From Novosphingobium sp. SG919 (GTDB lineage: Bacteria; Pseudomonadota; Alphaproteobacteria; Sphingomonadales; Sphingomonadaceae): a stretch of 64,000 nt of DNA. The stretch spans positions 124,001-188,000 of the forward strand of contig NZ_JABCNG010000006.1 of NCBI RefSeq assembly GCF_012932495.1, given 5' to 3'. Shown here one piece after another: positions 62,014 through 64,000 of this stretch. The number at the start of each line of letters is the position of its first letter. Within the stretch, counting starts at the first letter, position 1. The notes beneath the pieces were generated by a model. It ran no database searches. It had not been told where the DNA came from and saw only the letters and a program-made list of their open reading frames with translations. Position numbers and translations under genes: made by a program.

Positions 62014-64000
62014 ATGGCGGTGATGAACACTGCCGCCAAGCCCCCCGTCGCCGCGAAAAAGCCCCAGAGCTTCACCCACCACGGCGTGACTGTCACCGAT
62101 GATTACGCCTGGCTGCGCGATCCCGGCTATCCCGAGGTCAAGGACCCGGAAATCCTCGCCCACCTGGAAGCGGAAAACGCCTGGTTCCAGGCACATATGG
62201 CGCCGCGCCAGCCGCTGATCGACACGCTGTTTGCCGAAATGCGCGGGCGCATCAAGGAAGCGGACAAGTCCGTGCCGCAAAAGGACGGGGACTGGCTCTA
62301 CTGGATCGAATACGAGGAAGGCGCCGAATACAAGAAGTGGTGGCGCCGCCCGGTCGATGCCGCCGCCGATGGCAGTGCGGACGAGCTGATTCTCGATGAA
62401 GTGGCGCTGGCGCAGGGCCACGACTATTTCCGCCTGGGGGCGATTTCGGTGTCGAACGACGGGCGCCTGCTCGCCTGGTCGGTGGACGACAACGGCTCGG
62501 AACGCTTTACCGCGCGGATCAAGGTGATCGCCAGCGGCGAAGTGCTGCCCGACGAAATCCCCGGCACCAATTCCGGCCTGATCTGGGTGAAGGGCGACAC
62601 TGGCCTGGTCTATAGCCTGGCCAACGAGAACTGGCGGACGGACAACGTGCGGCTGCACTGGCTGGGCCAGCCGCTGGATGCCGACGTTGAACTCTATCAC
62701 GAGGACGACGAAGGCTTCCGCGCCGGCGCGGCGCTTTCGGCCAACGAGAAATGGCTGCTGCTTTCCACCGGCGACCATGAAACCAGCGAAGTGCGCCTCG
62801 TTCCGGCCGATGATCCGCTGGCCGCACCGATCCTGGTGCGACCGCGCGAAAAGGGCGTGGAATACGATGTGGACGTGCGCGACGACACGCTGTTCATCCA
62901 CGCCAACGACACCCACGAGAATTTCCGCCTGGTCACTGCGCCGCTCGCCGATCCCGCGCAGTGGACCACGCTGATTGCCGGCAGCGACGAATTCTACCTC
63001 ACCGGCTTCGAGCTGTTCCGCGATTTCTATGTGGTCGAAGGCCGCGTGCGCGGGCTCGATCGCATCGAGGTACGCTATTACGACGATCCGGCGCGGATCG
63101 AGCCGATCGCCTTTCCCGAGGCGAGCTATGAAGCGAGCCTGGGCGACAATCCCGAATGGGCGACGCAGACTCTGCGGGTCGGCTACGAATCGATGGTCAG
63201 CCCTTCGTCGGTCTATGACTATGATGTGCCCACCCGCACGCTCACGCGGCTGAAAGTCCAGGAAATCCCCTCGGGCTATGACGCCAGCCTCTATGAAACC
63301 GCGCGGCTCGACATTCCGGCCCGCGATGGCACGCTGGTGCCGGTCTCGGTGGTGTGGCGCAAGGATCGCGCGGCCGGTGGCCCGCTCCATCTCTATGGCT
63401 ATGGCGCCTATGGCATTGCCATCGGGCCGGGCTTTTCCACCACGCGGCTTTCTCTGCTCGATCGCGGCATGGCCTATGCCATTGCCCATATCCGCGGCGG
63501 GGACGATCTCGGGCGCGGCTGGTACAAGGCCGGCAAGCTGGAGGCACGCACCAACACGTTCAACGACTTCGTGGATGTGGCGCGCGGGCTGATCGGCCAC
63601 GGTTTCACCACGGCGGGCAAGATTTCCGCTTCGGGCGGCTCGGCCGGGGGCGAACTGATGGGCGCGGTGATCAACCAAGCACCCGAACTGTTCGGCGCCG
63701 TGGTGGCCGATGTGCCGTTCGTCGACGTGCTGGCCACCATGCTCGACGAGAGCCTGCCGCTCACGCCGGGCGAATGGCCCGAATGGGGCAACCCGCTGGA
63801 AGACGAAGCCGCCTTCCACCTGATCCGCTCCTATTCGCCTTATGATCAGGTCAAGGCCCAGCCCTACCCGCCGCTGATGGTTACCGCCGGCCTCAATGAC
63901 CCACGCGTAACCTATTGGGAGCCGGCCAAGTGGGTGGCGCGCCTGCGCGAACGGAAGACCGACACCAATCCGTTGATCTTCAAGACCAACATGGGCGCGG
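62014..64000 (+). CDS. S9 prolyl oligopeptidase family protein (oligopeptidase B type), cut by window edge
   Basis: The first 662 residues of an enzyme of about 690-710 are present. An N-terminal beta-propeller (DDYAWLRDPGYPEVKDPEIL, then GDWLYWIEYEEGAEYKKWW) is followed by an alpha/beta-hydrolase domain. The nucleophile Ser543 lies in SGGSAGGELMG and Asp629 in AGLNDPRVTYWEP; the catalytic His is beyond the edge. Arg/Lys-specific oligopeptidase B is the nearest match. ATG 62014 or 62023 could be the start; no strong ribosome site is seen. Confidence 0.93.
   Translation, partial: MAVMNTAAKPPVAAKKPQSFTHHGVTVTDDYAWLRDPGYPEVKDPEILAHLEAENAWFQAHMAPRQPLIDTLFAEMRGRIKEADKSVPQKDGDWLYWIEYEEGAEYKKWWRRPVDAAADGSADELILDEVALAQGHDYFRLGAISVSNDGRLLAWSVDDNGSERFTARIKVIASGEVLPDEIPGTNSGLIWVKGDTGLVYSLANENWRTDNVRLHWLGQPLDADVELYHEDDEGFRAGAALSANEKWLLLSTGDHETSEVRLVPADDPLAAPILVRPREKGVEYDVDVRDDTLFIHANDTHENFRLVTAPLADPAQWTTLIAGSDEFYLTGFELFRDFYVVEGRVRGLDRIEVRYYDDPARIEPIAFPEASYEASLGDNPEWATQTLRVGYESMVSPSSVYDYDVPTRTLTRLKVQEIPSGYDASLYETARLDIPARDGTLVPVSVVWRKDRAAGGPLHLYGYGAYGIAIGPGFSTTRLSLLDRGMAYAIAHIRGGDDLGRGWYKAGKLEARTNTFNDFVDVARGLIGHGFTTAGKISASGGSAGGELMGAVINQAPELFGAVVADVPFVDVLATMLDESLPLTPGEWPEWGNPLEDEAAFHLIRSYSPYDQVKAQPYPPLMVTAGLNDPRVTYWEPAKWVARLRERKTDTNPLIFKTNMGA

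Overview
The window is GC-rich alphaproteobacterial chromosome. Gene content and small repeats point to a sphingomonad (Novosphingobium/Sphingobium type). The evidence is a hisZ-purA pair, a serC leader RNA of the alphaproteobacterial type, a TonB-dependent receptor, a DUF983-surf1-thrC run, and dispersed palindromic and mosaic intergenic repeats of a kind I associate with this group. The genus is inference; there is no rRNA or tRNA in the window to test it.

Layout: 1-1.1 kb is the start of acnA (cut by the window edge). 1.1-3.5 kb is accessory: a transposon-end-like repeat array, an orphan gene, and a vapBC toxin-antitoxin locus whose toxin is broken. 3.6-8.4 kb holds a TbpB-like lipoprotein, a DMT exporter, an L,D-transpeptidase and a DUF1905 protein. 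8.64-10.72 kb is a small island (XRE-ImmA protein plus an unknown partner) with a long hairpin near one end and the same 12-bp sequence at both edges. 10.9-26 kb is mostly core: winged-helix protein, second L,D-transpeptidase, purA, hisZ, TonB receptor, HD-GYP-like phosphodiesterase, YigZ/thioredoxin-like pair, TPR protein, and serC-serA behind a structured leader. 26.2-27.8 kb has an extensin-like lipoprotein and an AT-rich acquired DUF7336-type gene.

27.8-32.8 kb holds a four-gene set: ATP-grasp, alpha-E, transglutaminase-like protease and the proteasome-like peptidase Anbu. This is a known but functionally unresolved peptide-synthesis/proteolysis system. A LuxR-type regulator with a degenerate receiver lies just downstream. 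33-42.4 kb carries an alpha/beta hydrolase, a divergent tetR/GST pair with a clear operator, uvrB, lipoproteins and glcB. 42.6-46.6 kb is a partial arginine succinyltransferase pathway (M20 hydrolase, astA, astB), followed by a small membrane protein behind a near-consensus sigma-54 promoter. 46.6-56.2 kb contains rplU-rpmA, molybdopterin genes (moaE, moaD, moaA) mixed with pterin genes (folB, a PTR1/FolM-like reductase), a ferredoxin reductase, thrC, surf1 and DUF983. 56.3-59.2 kb is an operon of an exported EF-hand protein with an OmpR/EnvZ-type two-component system. The window closes with a VOC protein, an M24 aminopeptidase and an S9 oligopeptidase cut by the right edge.

No clearly new multi-gene system is proven here. 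The best candidates for follow-up are the Anbu cluster with its regulator and dyad, the ImmA island, the EF-hand two-component operon with its upstream repeat array, the mosaic repeat that supplies both flanking stop codons, and the sigma-54-driven small membrane protein. All coordinates were read by eye; no database search was run.
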